A program made the position numbers and the translations under genes. DNA of 64,000 nt. It comes from Bacteroidales bacterium UBA4893. Lineage in GTDB: Bacteria; Bacteroidota; Bacteroidia; Bacteroidales; P3. The notes under the pieces were generated by a model. It searched no databases and was not told the origin of the DNA. It saw only the letters and a program-made list of their open reading frames with translations. The DNA lies in assembly GCA_002399025.1 (NCBI GenBank), contig DHCV01000019.1, forward strand, positions 96,922 to 160,921, in the 5' to 3' direction. Below, piece by piece: positions 17,050 through 28,917 of the stretch. Each line of letters opens with the position of its first letter. Position 1 is the stretch's first letter.

Positions 17050-20000
17050 TTACCTTGTTACTATCATCTTCTTAGTTATTTTCTTTCCTTCGAATTCCAT
17101 TGCGTAATAGTAAATTCCTTGTGGAAGGTCGAGATTATCAAGTAGGATTTCATGCTTACCTTCTGGGTAGAATTTATTTTCGCTTATGATTAACTGCCCC
17201 ATATTATTAATTACCATAAATCTTGTCTTGCCAGCTCGTGGAAGAGTGAATTCAATAGTAGTTGAATTATTTAATGGGTTAGGAACGTTTTGGCTAAGTG
17301 AAAATTCGCTCACCTCTGGTTCATCGTCCAATCCAATCACATCAACAACCCTATAAATCATTGTTGTATCGTTAGAACGATTTGCATCATATTGATAGTC
17401 AACCCAAGCAACGATATTATAACTACCATCATCAATTCTTGGAATCCTTTGATTAAATGTCATATAGTAAATTTGATTTTGATTAGGCTCACCAAATGTC
17501 CAGTCGAATGATTCAACAACCGGATTTAACCAATCACCATTTATTACATATCCTGCATTTACCATCATCGGTACTCCAAGTGTTCCGATGTTTCTTGCCC
17601 TTAACTGAACAAGAGACATTGGGTCTGATGTGTTTTCAATATGAATTGTATCTGCTTTAGCATCCCTAACTCCTACAAAAAGAGTACAGGTAGAGTCATT
17701 GTCTCTATTATTGTCATTAGGAATTTTCACATATCCACAAATACCATAGTAAGGTGCATTCGCTCGAGGGAGTGTTTGTGCAAAATAGTGGTGTCCTAAT
17801 TGACCAGAAACTAATGAAGCATTGTTGCGGAAAACTTCTTCGTGAGCATTTGCTCTATCACCATTATAGTAGTAACCAACTATGATACTGTCAATCCCGA
17901 CAGAGCTATTATTAGAGAAGGTTAATTGTACTCCAATGTTGTCAGAAGGATAATCATCAATTGTAATATGTCTTGCTTCCAAGTCTTGAGTAGTAACTGC
18001 TCCCAAAACTCTTCTGTAAATAGTATCATTAAATCTATAATAGTCTCCATCAAGTGCAGTCCATACTTTCAGATTTGTTGTTCCATAAGAAGAGTGGAAT
18101 GGTGTTCTGAATGTATACCTGTACTCTTCATTATTAAATAATGGTGGGCTAAAGTTAATTACTTCAATAACTGGATCATGTCCTGGAAGTTTATAAGCAA
18201 CAGGTAGATATCCAATAGTATCAATTCCTAAATTCTGAACTTGAATAACTACACTAATATCATTATTAGCTACAATTTGTTCTGTTGGTTCAATAATGTC
18301 TACTAATTTAGCATCCCTTTGAAGAGGTCCAATGAATTTGCTTTCACATAATGAGTCATTATCAAAATACAAGTCAGTAGGGTTAAGTCTTGTGAAAGCA
18401 CAAATATTGAATGGGTCTGTTAAACTGTCAAACACAACCCTACCTCCAGAGAAAGTATATTCTGCTGTTTCTGTAGGATTGATACCAACAGTATCGAAAA
18501 CATTTTCACATCTTGGAATGAACATTCCTTGTGCAGTATAACAAACAGTATATCTATGTAGTACTTCAGATCCATAATTTCTAACCCTAACCTTAGGATA
18601 GAAAGTAGAGCCGTAAGTTGGTATAGGGTTTGGAGTAAGATCAATTTTAACAACACCAGCATCTTGAGGTCTTAATGCTCTCTTAATTTCAAAGTTATCA
18701 ATTGCTACTCCATCATTTACTGATGTTCCTGAACGGAACACGAAACGGAATTGTACATAGTTGCCTAAGTAACGAGAAATACTTTGAAGTGAGAATAAGT
18801 GTTCAGTCCAGATAGAATTCCCTTGGAATCTATTAGAGTCGTTATTATACCAGTTTCTAGCTCCAGGGTCATTAAGAACTCCTAAACGAGTCCACTCAGT
18901 AAGACCATGTTTAGTGAAATCTACATATACATATGTATTTGTGTTCATTGCCCTACGCATCATAAAGGTTAAGGTGTCAGGTTTAATTAGACCAATATCG
19001 AAGATAGGTGAGTATAGAATACTTTCATTTCCTGCAGGATACTTTCCAGAAAGTCTGGTCTTCCAGCAATTAGGAGTTGAGAAAGGTCCATTGATTGTTG
19101 TGTTTGTAGGATCAGGAGTTCCAAATTCCCAACAATTATCTGGTAATAAAGGATTACTGTTAGGAGCATAGAAATCATCGTAGCCTTCATCATCAAATGA
19201 GGTTGCATAAGGAACAGTATAGGTTTTAATTATATATGTATTTCTTCTAATTGTATCATTTTGATGATAAGTATCATTTTCTGCATCAACCCATGCAACA
19301 AACTGAGTTAGTCCTGTAGGAATTAATGCATTAGATCTTAGAGTTACTTCAACTCTGTCAGCAGGAGCCAATGATCCATTCCAATTCAATACATCTGGAG
19401 TTCCATTCATGGTCCAATTAATAGTAGCACTATTAAGAGTAGTTGTGCCTGTATTTCTTAAAACAAGTCTAATGTCGTTGGTTTGTTGATTTAAGAATTC
19501 TAATGGTTGAGTAAACTTAACTAATTCCGCATTAACAGGAGTAGTACTTCTTATTAATACTTTATAGTCTTCTACCTCACCAACTATTGGTTGTTCATTA
19601 GCTTCAAAAGGAGTACTTCCTCTTCCTTGCCATAACATAACCCTCATTCTTGTATGACCAGTAATTGTATTCGCAGGAACGTTTATTCTTCCTTTTGCAA
19701 TAAAGTTAGAAGCAATAGTATCATTGAAAACCCTTTCGTTAGTTTCAAAAATACCATTTCTATCCCAGTCAATAAATACTGCAACCCAACCTCCAATTGC
19801 ACCTTCAGTTTCAAGATTTGAAGGTTTTGCTGCATGAATATAAATTGAGTCGTAAATTCCCTTAAATAATGTTACTGGTGCAATACTGTTAGTAAAGTCT
19901 GTATAAGAAATACCGGAATTATTTGAAGCATTATCCATATTACCCATTTGAACCCTTGTAATATCTAATGAATTAGCATTAGTAGCAGCTGAGTTAGGGT

Positions 20001-23000
20001 AAATAGTATTTCCATTTTTAGCTTTTACTAACCAAATTGATGAAGTATCATTTATTGGAATTAAATCATTTGGTACATCAACCCATGCACGAACTCTATA
20101 ATTGGTTATTGCACTAAAGTCAGCTAATGAATCGAACTTGTAAACATAATGTTCATCTGGAGCAACTGCATGAGTGCAACGCTCAGTTACATTTATTATT
20201 GGAGAGTTAGGTGGAGAAGTTTTTTGAATACTATATGTAATATCAAAGTTTTGCATTGGCATTGTTCCATAGTTAGACACTTTTACTTTGATTGTATCAG
20301 CTGCTGTCATATACACCCATCCTTCTTGAGGTGGCTCAACAGGTCCTTGACCAAAGAGTCCAATTGCAGCTCCATCTATTTCAGATCTATCAAGAATAGA
20401 AACTCTTACAGGTGTGAAGTGACTTTCACAAGGGAAGGCACCACTTAAATTTACTCTTAAATAGAAAGTTGAATCAACAATGAGCTGAGAAGTTTTGTAT
20501 TTAACTGATTGAGCGTAAGAAGAAGGTGAGTAGAATGGACTACCGGTTGAGTCAGCATACCATTTTATTGGTAAATTGTTAATTTGTGTTGCCCATGGTT
20601 CTGCCCATGTTCCATAATGAATCATGGTGTCATGAGTAATTGGAGCTGGAGGAGAGACACGTGAATTTATTTGAATATATGCTGAAGTATCATTAACCTG
20701 AACATTATCTTTATTCAATGAAACAATAGTTCTTAGTCTCCATGTTGTATCATTAAGTCCTAACGGATAGAAATTAGCCAAAGTGTTAAATGTATAAACA
20801 AGTTGTTGTGAATTATGAATTGCATCCCAATCAGTTACTCCATCATTATAAGGTGTTGCTGGAGAAACCAACAAAAGCTCTCTAGCATAAATATCTGGTC
20901 TTCCATCAACTTCATAACTTAACCATAAAGAATCATTTACTCCAATACTTTTTACCCCAACATTTTTAATTGTAATTTTCACAGGAGTTTCGAAAAGTTT
21001 ACATCTTTCTGTTATTGGGACTGTATTTACTGCTTGCATGTTGTAAGCAGGAATTATACAAACGTTAGAGTGAATAGTATCATTAATTTGGATTGTATCT
21101 CCATACACTGTTGTGTAAACACATAAATGTAGTTTGTTGTTAATATTTTTAAAATGTAAAGGTGGATACAAGAACTCAGTTAGGGTAAAGTCTCTTGAAA
21201 CTAATGATGAGATGTTCTCAACAAAAGTTTCAGAAATGCTTTGAATTATATCTGTTGTGTCTGCATTAAATTTAAGTAATACTGTTATTCTAACGCTATC
21301 TACTCCATATAACCCAAAATTCTTAACTCTTGCTGTAACTGCCATTGGTTCATTTTCAAGGAAGCAAGTAACAGAATCTGGAGCAATTATTGCAGTTGGT
21401 CCAAAGTCAATATTTGAAAACTGGAATTCGTAAGCACCAATTGTTGGACGAGGAGACATAGGTCTAAAGTTACCTAAAATATCTTCAATGAATCCATCAA
21501 GTGGTTCAGCTGCACGTACAATTTCAGACGGATAAATGATATTAAGCAGTGAATCGGAAGCAAATGGATTATATGCAGAAACTGACATATTATCTTGAGA
21601 GTTGGCATTTTGCAATAACGCAACTGTTGGTTTGTTTCCTAACCAATAGATTGGATTATTACCAGTTGAAACGTAGTTATTATTGTTTGAAGACATTACT
21701 TGAGTTGCTGGATTGGTTACATAGTAAGCAAATCCTCTGCCTGAGTTGTCAAGGTTATTATTTAGAACTTTTATTCTTGAACAATTCATGCCTATATTCA
21801 AACATTTTGAGTTAGCACTATTATTACTTGCCCTAACCTTAATGGTGTTATAATATAAGTTTGTATTTGTAACAGAATCTATGTTTAATCCAACATAAAC
21901 TATAGCCGTATTAGTATAAGTTCCACTTAATGAAATGGAATTATTGGCAATGATTGCTGGAGAAAGAACAGACGCATCAACTCTCTTAACATCAATACCT
22001 GTTCTTGCAAGAGTTCCACCTTCTAAATAAATGTCGTTCTTAGTAATTTCTAAAATATTAGATACGTTTGAAACAGCAACTGCGAATGAAATATTAGCGT
22101 TTGCATATTCTCTAAACTTATTACTATTAATATATAATTCATTGAATCCTCTTACATCAACCCCTCTAAATGCAAAGCTATTGAAGAAAGAGTTTGTAAT
22201 AATTAATTTGCTTGATAATGAATCAGGAAGGTCAGAGGTTATGGATGTTGCTCCTCCATTCAACATTAAATTATTGAATAAAAGGTTACTATTTTGTCCT
22301 GAGATATTTATAAGCTTAGTTACTTCAGTATTTGGATTAGTAGTTGGAGATGAATTTATCACTACTGAGCTAAAACTAATATCTGAAGAATTATTTGTAA
22401 TATCCACAACTGAAGAGTAAGTGTTAGAGAAGTTATTTATAGTAAGGTTTTCAAATCTTACATTAGAGGCTCCATCTAATTTTATTACATATTGATCAAT
22501 ATTAGTATCGGCGTCATAGGTTAATATAACAGAATTACTATCTGGTGCATCACCTCTAAAAGTGATTGTATTTCCATTTTCGGTTCCTGCAATTATTGGA
22601 ATTGTAATTTGTTCGTTGTATCCACCAGTCTTTGGCATTATATCAAATACAACATTTCCACAAATACCTGAACTGATTAATGCATTTACTGCATCATTAA
22701 TTGTTGTATAATTACCACCTGTTCCAATTGTAAAGTGAGATGTTGTATTATCATTTCCAATACAAGCTGAAAATTCAAAGCTAGTAGTATCGTTAGAGTA
22801 AATTGAATCACATGCAAGATTTGTCCATGCTTTAATTGTATTTATACCAGATATGAAAACATAGTTTCCAATATTAACTGTTAGTGAGTCTCTTGAAGCT
22901 AAACTACCTGTCCAAGTAAATGGCGTTTGTTCAACATTATTTATAGACCAATGTATTGGTGTTGTTGTTAATACAGCTGAGCCATAGTTTTTCAATTTAA

Positions 23001-26000
23001 CATCAATTGGAATTGTCAGTCCAGACATTACGATTGATGTAGATGGGTTTGTAATTTGTGTTAATCCTGCTTCACAATCAGGTGCTGCAGCAACGTTTAC
23101 AGCAACCGGAGTCCTTACGCTTGAACAACCAAATTTATCAATGTCAAATTTTGTATTAGGTCTAAATTTTAAATTTGCTTGTGTTGGAGAACCTGTCCAC
23201 GAACAAGCATTTGTTGTTCCATGCCTATATGATAATACTGAATTAAATGGAGTTACAGAATAATAAGTTCTAACTTGTCTTGCAGTTGATCCGTCCCTTG
23301 TATAGCATATTTCAACAACTAAATTTGATGTTCCATCATAATAGAATGGATCGTCAAATTGGAAGCTTCTCCATCCAAGGTCAGTACTTGAATTTGTGAA
23401 AGTCACAGAATCATTGTAAACTTCTGTTAATCCAGTAACCCAAGTGGTTAGTGCATCATTGTTTGTTGTTCCAATTTTGATTGAGTAATTCAGTAGTTTT
23501 GTAGCACCTGAAATGCTCATAATATTAAACATTAATCCATTTATGTTCCCTTCAGAGAGTCCTAAATCAAGAAGCTCAGAAGCTTTGTATAGATATTGCT
23601 CCTTAACATTCTTCATGGCAGCATTTAATGGAGATGGATATCCGCTTAAGGCATTAGTAATACTTGAATCTCCTAATTGGATAGTATCATATTCTAACAG
23701 CATTGAACCTACATAGAAAGTATCATTTTCATATAAGATAGGAGTAGTATATGTTAACCTGTCTAACTCATGGTTAGTATAATTTGAGTTATACCAAATC
23801 AAAACATCAGTTGAATCGACACCTGTAGCAGTAAGTGTGGTTGAAGTTGCATAAGGAATATTTACAACTGAAGCAATTGGAGAATATGGTGTCTTCAATG
23901 AAGTGATTTGCATTCTTGCAGTGTCATTCAAATGAATAACATCTGAACTAAGATTTGAATGACAAACAATATCAAATATTCTGTTAGAGGTATTAGCAGC
24001 CAGATTTATTGTTTGAGATAAGATATAAGTAATAGTATCACTTGGTACAACTGTAATATTACATGTATCATAAATTGTAGTAACTAATGTTGTATCTTCG
24101 TATACATTTAATAATAAAGGTGTAGAATAACATGGAGTTACACCGGTATTTGTAATTCTAACCTCAACTTGTTCATCAGTTAGTGTACATACAGATGTTC
24201 TATTTACTCCAACTAATTTAATAGAGGCAACTCCAGGGTCAATTGATGGAATACCACTAACTTGTATATTGTAAGGAGTTTTAAATCCAAAGCATCCATT
24301 ATCTCTTTTCCAAATTTGAGAACTATCAATTGTTGAAATTGTTAATGGAGTTTCACTTACGGAAGGAGTCCATCCAGTCGAATCTGTTGCATTTCTATTT
24401 GTTCTAATTAGCCCTGCAGTATTAGCAGGAACCATTTTCCCTTCTCCAGACCAAACTGAAGTTGGAACAATAGTGCTCGCATTAAAGTAAGCTCCATTAT
24501 AAGCCAAAGCATCTATAACATCTCCTGCAGGATTTTTGATAAGGAATCCAGTTTTTGTATTAGCATTATAACTTGTTCCTCCACCCACATTAATGTATTG
24601 AGTAGAGTCTTGAGAAATACCATTACTAAACTGTATAACAACAGAGGTATTAGGTTGTATGATATAATCGCTAAAAGTTACAGTTTTTGACATATTAGCA
24701 CTAAGGGCAACGTTATTTCCAGTAACATAACATAACTGATAACCATTCAGATTAATAGCTCCATTACCATAGTTGGATAATTCAATTGCGTTGTAAGAAT
24801 TAATCCATGCTGGTATATTAACTGTTTGTCCTATTGCATTTAATATTCGAGATATTTGTATTTCGGAAATCTTTAGCATTGGAATTTCTTCTTTTCTTGA
24901 GAAATAGAAGATTGTGTCATTATATAATCTATTAGTTTGATAGAAGTGTGATTTTAAAACTGGTATTTCGTCTGTATCTCTTAAAAACCAGTATATTGAA
25001 TCATTGGACGTGATAGAAAGAAGTAAGGAGTCTCCATAGTTGATAGATTGTGTTTGAGGAGGTAATGCGGTTAATTGAGCTCTTGAATTAACATAAAACA
25101 TTGCAGTATCATTTGCTCTAATTGTGTCTGCTGCCAAAACCGAGAAAACTGTAACTTTAAATTCTCTATCAGTATTTGTTACACTAAAATTATATGGATT
25201 TCTAAATCTATATGTATAAAGTGAATCTGGCAAAATAGGATAATGAATCGTATCCTTTTGTGTATTAGGAATAGCTAAGTTGTCAATCTTATACCAAAAT
25301 TTAAGATTGTCTGCTATTATTGTATTACTACTGATATTTTTGAATTGAACATAAATATACTCGTTTCCTAATCCACATGCTGAGTATATATTGTTACCAT
25401 CAATGTGAATAAGCTCTTCGCCCTTTTCTATCCATGCTTTTATTGTATAGATATTACTTGGTGGAGGACTAAATTCGTCTGCTCCCACACAAGGCTGAGT
25501 AAGATTTCTTTCCCTATAATTAAAATCATCTAGAACTTCAGGAATTGGAGCACCCTTATAGCAAACATAGGTATTTGTTGTAGATAGATTATCAAAAGAA
25601 GGGAAGAGTGGACCGTATATAGTACTTGCAACATCTCCACTTCCTCCAATTGCTGAGTTCCATTGCTCAAGAGTAGAGCAATTGATTGTATTGTATCTCC
25701 ATAAAATTGAACTTGGAGGAGACACCATAGTATTTAACTTATAGTAAATATTATTGCTAAAACTAACATTAGATTGAGTTGTTGTTCTGGCATATACACC
25801 AACTCCATAGCCGTCACTAACAACAATATTATTTTTTACATTAATATTTAAAAGAGGTTGTGATGTTGAACCATTACCGATTGCCATACCGTAAGCTAAT
25901 AATCCGTCTGAGTTAATATCTCTTGCATGAATATTATTATATACAATCTTTAGGTCATTACCAGACATAACATTAATACCAAAAATATTTGCTGTAGATG

Positions 26001-28818
26001 GTGAAGTATTAGCATTATGAAGACTGATTTTATTATTGGATACAACTGAAGGAGTTGAAGAAGCAAGCGAAGCATTTATCCCAATAGCACTTACATTATT
26101 AATATTAAATGCGTTTTTTGAGACAGAGAAGTTCTTGGAAGAAAAAACCATTATGTTATAGTTAGAATATGAGAAAGTCGTTAAATTATTATTAAACTCA
26201 TTCTTATCAATCTGCATATTCTGAGCATAACTTATAGAAATAGCTTCATTTCTAAAATCTAAAAATTCTGAGTTTTTAATTATTATGCCGTTAGTTAGGT
26301 CTGTTGGTGAATTTCCTGAAGAGTAAATATGATTATAGTTTGCATTACCATTGAATTTACAATTATCGATTGTAATAAATTTTGCAGATTGAAGGTTTAA
26401 GAAATAATTCGGAATCACAATATCAGTACCACTTGAGATTGTATTTTGGATGAAACCACAGTTAATAAATTCAATATTTGAACTCATGCTATTCATCTCA
26501 ATAATATTTGCTGCACCACGAATAATTGTGTCATTAACAATAGGGAAGTAATCTGTAGAATAGAAATTGATTCTTTCAAATTTATAATATTTTGCCCCAG
26601 ATAAATCATAGCTTTTATGTGTAGTGATAGCAGGTTTGAAGTTAACATTCAATGTTGGGGATGCACTAACAAACTTAATGTAATTGGTTTCTGAGGCTCC
26701 ACTAATATTGGTTGGGAATACAATAGTGTCAGTATAATATACTCCATTTGGAAGATTTAGTATTCTAAATGTAACTGGACCAGATATTCCACAACCTCTT
26801 AGCATTGCAAATGCTTCCTTAATATTCTTAAATGTTCTGTCAGGAGTAACCCCTGTAACATTCCCAATTGCATAAATTCCATTTAATGGACCATCACATG
26901 AAACAATACCGAAATATGCAGTATCATTTATTGGCTCCCAGTCAATTTGATTAATGATTGAGTCAGTCCATATTTTAAGATGACGATAACCAGGAGTAAA
27001 TGTTAAGCCTTGTGGCAATACATAAGATGTTGAATTAAAAAGTTGATTAGGTTGCTTTGGAAGCAAAGTACCACTCCATGTGCCAGTATTTTGAGGAGTA
27101 TTATCATCGATTTGTGCATAAGTAATAACATTTCTTAGTGTGTCAGACCCATAATTGTTTATCTTAATTGTAATTGGGATATTTACGTTCGCATTAACAA
27201 TCATGCTTGAAGGATTAACTATTATGTCATTAACTCCTGCATCAAACTTCAAAGTACAATCTTTTTTGAAAATAAATTTGAAATTAGGTCTAAAGCCAAT
27301 TTGCCCATCAGCAGTATTGAAAGGAGATGTACATGCACTCGTAAACCCGATAATACTATACATCTGCCCTGTTAAGTAACCTGTAGGAGCAACAATGCTT
27401 TCGATTTTTGTTGTTCCACCAGTAGTATTATTAGTTCCATTATCCCAACATATTTTTATCAATATATCACTCTCTCCATCCCAAATAAAGTAATCGTTAA
27501 AATCTAAGCTATGTTCACCTAAACTTGGTGCAGCAAGCAGTGAAGGACCATATACTTGTTGCAAATTTCCAGAATATGGATTACTTCCTGAAAGTGATGT
27601 AGTAGGAGATATGTTTGCTATATATACGCTAAAGTCTGACATATAAAAAGTTGAAGATGCTTGAGTTACCTTGTAGCCTAACCCAAATAACTTTCCTGCT
27701 CTAAATCCTTTTGCTCTCATTTCAGAGGCTTTATATCTGAATTGATACATGTTTCTTGCAGTATTAGTCTTCATCATTATTTCCTGATTAGAAAGACCTG
27801 TAGTTTGAAGAGTCATTGCAGTATCAACACTTCTTATGCTTTTGAAGGAATTCCATCTATTATAAGAATATGGATAAGTAGTCCTATTATACTTCACATC
27901 GTTTACAACTATTCGCCAATAGGTTGTAGAGTCAAATCCATTAAATGGTATAGTTCCAACATAGTGTCCATTAGTATCTCTAAGAGTTGATCTGCTAATT
28001 GTTGGATTGGTTCCAAATTTATATTCAACATAAATTGAATCAGCAACTGTTGGAGCCGCTGACTGAAGGAAACCAATGATTGCATCAATCTTAACATCAG
28101 TACAGTTAGGGTAAGTATATACCTTTGGAGCAATTATATTTCCAGCTTGTATTTGTGGAATTCTAACTATATTTCCAGGAGTTGAAGCTTGATAAATCCT
28201 AAAGTCATCAATATACCATCCAGAAAAAGCGTTGGCTGCACTTGCTTGATTAACTCTGAACCTCAATTTGAATGTTGTGGAGTTACCAATTACTGAGTTA
28301 AGGTAGAATACCTCATGTTTCCAATAGGTGCTATCCAAATTTGCTTCAAGAATATTAGTATTTCCACTCCAATAGTTTGTTTTATAAAAACTACCTGGCC
28401 AACCTGGAACACCACTTCCATATGTATTATCATAACCTGTTGGCGAACTAATACTACCTGTCAAGGTTAGAGGTAACCATGTTTGACCATTGTCCAATGA
28501 ATATTGAAATACCCCTTGACCTTCAGGATTTTTGAGCATTGGAATATGGTCAAATTCAATCCTGACATTGCAACCTGCATTTCTTGTAAAATTTGGTGTC
28601 TCTAACCAAACAGCTCCTGTACTTGAATTCTTTAGTCTTATACTCTTACTTCCACTGTTTTTTAATACATTATTTGAAGTAACGTTAGCGCCATCATTTG
28701 TGTTCCAACCAGCTGGAACTCCATTCTCAAAACCTTCATACGTTATTAGTGTTGGTTGTGATAGAGCCGCTATTCCCCAAAATAAAAAACTTAAACAAAG
28801 TAAACCTACTTTTTTCAT
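17050..28818 (-). CDS. Giant mosaic T9SS-exported surface protein
   Basis: This 3922-residue protein begins with a signal peptide (MKKVGLLCLSFLFWGIAALSQ) and ends with a T9SS type A sorting domain (about 3843-3922; NVPNPLNNSTTIEF, INNMGQLI, LPQGIYYYAM, KKMIVTR). Between them I see choice-of-anchor-like jelly-roll segments (about 25-215 and 3200-3370), two right-handed beta-helix stretches (from about 650 and 2020, each opening with a GNYTTINDAV-type phrase), a lamin-tail-like domain (about 1320-1490), a GEVED domain (about 2950-3085; FIDWDRNGIFETNERVF, VGEVEDYKV) and many CARDB-like immunoglobulin folds with recurring NDT motifs. It is probably a long adhesin or surface-layer filament. It stands alone with its own promoter and terminator. 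Confidence 0.9.
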   Translation of the reverse strand: MKKVGLLCLSFLFWGIAALSQPTLITYEGFENGVPAGWNTNDGANVTSNNVLKNSGSKSIRLKNSSTGAVWLETPNFTRNAGCNVRIEFDHIPMLKNPEGQGVFQYSLDNGQTWLPLTLTGSISSPTGYDNTYGSGVPGWPGSFYKTNYWSGNTNILEANLDSTYWKHEVFYLNSVIGNSTTFKLRFRVNQASAANAFSGWYIDDFRIYQASTPGNIVRIPQIQAGNIIAPKVYTYPNCTDVKIDAIIGFLQSAAPTVADSIYVEYKFGTNPTISRSTLRDTNGHYVGTIPFNGFDSTTYWRIVVNDVKYNRTTYPYSYNRWNSFKSIRSVDTAMTLQTTGLSNQEIMMKTNTARNMYQFRYKASEMRAKGFRAGKLFGLGYKVTQASSTFYMSDFSVYIANISPTTSLSGSNPYSGNLQQVYGPSLLAAPSLGEHSLDFNDYFIWDGESDILIKICWDNGTNNTTGGTTKIESIVAPTGYLTGQMYSIIGFTSACTSPFNTADGQIGFRPNFKFIFKKDCTLKFDAGVNDIIVNPSSMIVNANVNIPITIKINNYGSDTLRNVITYAQIDDNTPQNTGTWSGTLLPKQPNQLFNSTSYVLPQGLTFTPGYRHLKIWTDSIINQIDWEPINDTAYFGIVSCDGPLNGIYAIGNVTGVTPDRTFKNIKEAFAMLRGCGISGPVTFRILNLPNGVYYTDTIVFPTNISGASETNYIKFVSASPTLNVNFKPAITTHKSYDLSGAKYYKFERINFYSTDYFPIVNDTIIRGAANIIEMNSMSSNIEFINCGFIQNTISSGTDIVIPNYFLNLQSAKFITIDNCKFNGNANYNHIYSSGNSPTDLTNGIIIKNSEFLDFRNEAISISYAQNMQIDKNEFNNNLTTFSYSNYNIMVFSSKNFSVSKNAFNINNVSAIGINASLASSTPSVVSNNKISLHNANTSPSTANIFGINVMSGNDLKIVYNNIHARDINSDGLLAYGMAIGNGSTSQPLLNINVKNNIVVSDGYGVGVYARTTTQSNVSFSNNIYYKLNTMVSPPSSILWRYNTINCSTLEQWNSAIGGSGDVASTIYGPLFPSFDNLSTTNTYVCYKGAPIPEVLDDFNYRERNLTQPCVGADEFSPPPSNIYTIKAWIEKGEELIHIDGNNIYSACGLGNEYIYVQFKNISSNTIIADNLKFWYKIDNLAIPNTQKDTIHYPILPDSLYTYRFRNPYNFSVTNTDREFKVTVFSVLAADTIRANDTAMFYVNSRAQLTALPPQTQSINYGDSLLLSITSNDSIYWFLRDTDEIPVLKSHFYQTNRLYNDTIFYFSRKEEIPMLKISEIQISRILNAIGQTVNIPAWINSYNAIELSNYGNGAINLNGYQLCYVTGNNVALSANMSKTVTFSDYIIQPNTSVVIQFSNGISQDSTQYINVGGGTSYNANTKTGFLIKNPAGDVIDALAYNGAYFNASTIVPTSVWSGEGKMVPANTAGLIRTNRNATDSTGWTPSVSETPLTISTIDSSQIWKRDNGCFGFKTPYNIQVSGIPSIDPGVASIKLVGVNRTSVCTLTDEQVEVRITNTGVTPCYSTPLLLNVYEDTTLVTTIYDTCNITVVPSDTITYILSQTINLAANTSNRIFDIVCHSNLSSDVIHLNDTARMQITSLKTPYSPIASVVNIPYATSTTLTATGVDSTDVLIWYNSNYTNHELDRLTYTTPILYENDTFYVGSMLLEYDTIQLGDSSITNALSGYPSPLNAAMKNVKEQYLYKASELLDLGLSEGNINGLMFNIMSISGATKLLNYSIKIGTTNNDALTTWVTGLTEVYNDSVTFTNSSTDLGWRSFQFDDPFYYDGTSNLVVEICYTRDGSTARQVRTYYSVTPFNSVLSYRHGTTNACSWTGSPTQANLKFRPNTKFDIDKFGCSSVRTPVAVNVAAAPDCEAGLTQITNPSTSIVMSGLTIPIDVKLKNYGSAVLTTTPIHWSINNVEQTPFTWTGSLASRDSLTVNIGNYVFISGINTIKAWTNLACDSIYSNDTTSFEFSACIGNDNTTSHFTIGTGGNYTTINDAVNALISSGICGNVVFDIMPKTGGYNEQITIPIIAGTENGNTITFRGDAPDSNSVILTYDADTNIDQYVIKLDGASNVRFENLTINNFSNTYSSVVDITNNSSDISFSSVVINSSPTTNPNTEVTKLINISGQNSNLLFNNLMLNGGATSITSDLPDSLSSKLIITNSFFNSFAFRGVDVRGFNELYINSNKFREYANANISFAVAVSNVSNILEITKNDIYLEGGTLARTGIDVKRVDASVLSPAIIANNSISLSGTYTNTAIVYVGLNIDSVTNTNLYYNTIKVRASNNSANSKCLNIGMNCSRIKVLNNNLDNSGRGFAYYVTNPATQVMSSNNNNYVSTGNNPIYWLGNKPTVALLQNANSQDNMSVSAYNPFASDSLLNIIYPSEIVRAAEPLDGFIEDILGNFRPMSPRPTIGAYEFQFSNIDFGPTAIIAPDSVTCFLENEPMAVTARVKNFGLYGVDSVRITVLLKFNADTTDIIQSISETFVENISSLVSRDFTLTEFLYPPLHFKNINNKLHLCVYTTVYGDTIQINDTIHSNVCIIPAYNMQAVNTVPITERCKLFETPVKITIKNVGVKSIGVNDSLWLSYEVDGRPDIYARELLLVSPATPYNDGVTDWDAIHNSQQLVYTFNTLANFYPLGLNDTTWRLRTIVSLNKDNVQVNDTSAYIQINSRVSPPAPITHDTMIHYGTWAEPWATQINNLPIKWYADSTGSPFYSPSSYAQSVKYKTSQLIVDSTFYLRVNLSGAFPCESHFTPVRVSILDRSEIDGAAIGLFGQGPVEPPQEGWVYMTAADTIKVKVSNYGTMPMQNFDITYSIQKTSPPNSPIINVTERCTHAVAPDEHYVYKFDSLADFSAITNYRVRAWVDVPNDLIPINDTSSIWLVKAKNGNTIYPNSAATNANSLDITRVQMGNMDNASNNSGISYTDFTNSIAPVTLFKGIYDSIYIHAAKPSNLETEGAIGGWVAVFIDWDRNGIFETNERVFNDTIASNFIAKGRINVPANTITGHTRMRVMLWQGRGSTPFEANEQPIVGEVEDYKVLIRSTTPVNAELVKFTQPLEFLNQQTNDIRLVLRNTGTTTLNSATINWTMNGTPDVLNWNGSLAPADRVEVTLRSNALIPTGLTQFVAWVDAENDTYHQNDTIRRNTYIIKTYTVPYATSFDDEGYDDFYAPNSNPLLPDNCWEFGTPDPTNTTINGPFSTPNCWKTRLSGKYPAGNESILYSPIFDIGLIKPDTLTFMMRRAMNTNTYVYVDFTKHGLTEWTRLGVLNDPGARNWYNNDSNRFQGNSIWTEHLFSLQSISRYLGNYVQFRFVFRSGTSVNDGVAIDNFEIKRALRPQDAGVVKIDLTPNPIPTYGSTFYPKVRVRNYGSEVLHRYTVCYTAQGMFIPRCENVFDTVGINPTETAEYTFSGGRVVFDSLTDPFNICAFTRLNPTDLYFDNDSLCESKFIGPLQRDAKLVDIIEPTEQIVANNDISVVIQVQNLGIDTIGYLPVAYKLPGHDPVIEVINFSPPLFNNEEYRYTFRTPFHSSYGTTNLKVWTALDGDYYRFNDTIYRRVLGAVTTQDLEARHITIDDYPSDNIGVQLTFSNNSSVGIDSIIVGYYYNGDRANAHEEVFRNNASLVSGQLGHHYFAQTLPRANAPYYGICGYVKIPNDNNRDNDSTCTLFVGVRDAKADTIHIENTSDPMSLVQLRARNIGTLGVPMMVNAGYVINGDWLNPVVESFDWTFGEPNQNQIYYMTFNQRIPRIDDGSYNIVAWVDYQYDANRSNDTTMIYRVVDVIGLDDEPEVSEFSLSQNVPNPLNNSTTIEFTLPRAGKTRFMVINNMGQLIISENKFYPEGKHEILLDNLDLPQGIYYYAMEFEGKKITKKMIVTR

Positions 28819-28917
28819 AAGAATTATCGTTTATATAATTAATATTTTTCCTTTATTTATAAGATTATCACATAATTAATGCAATCTTGATGCAAAAATC
28901 CATATTCTTGCAACCTA

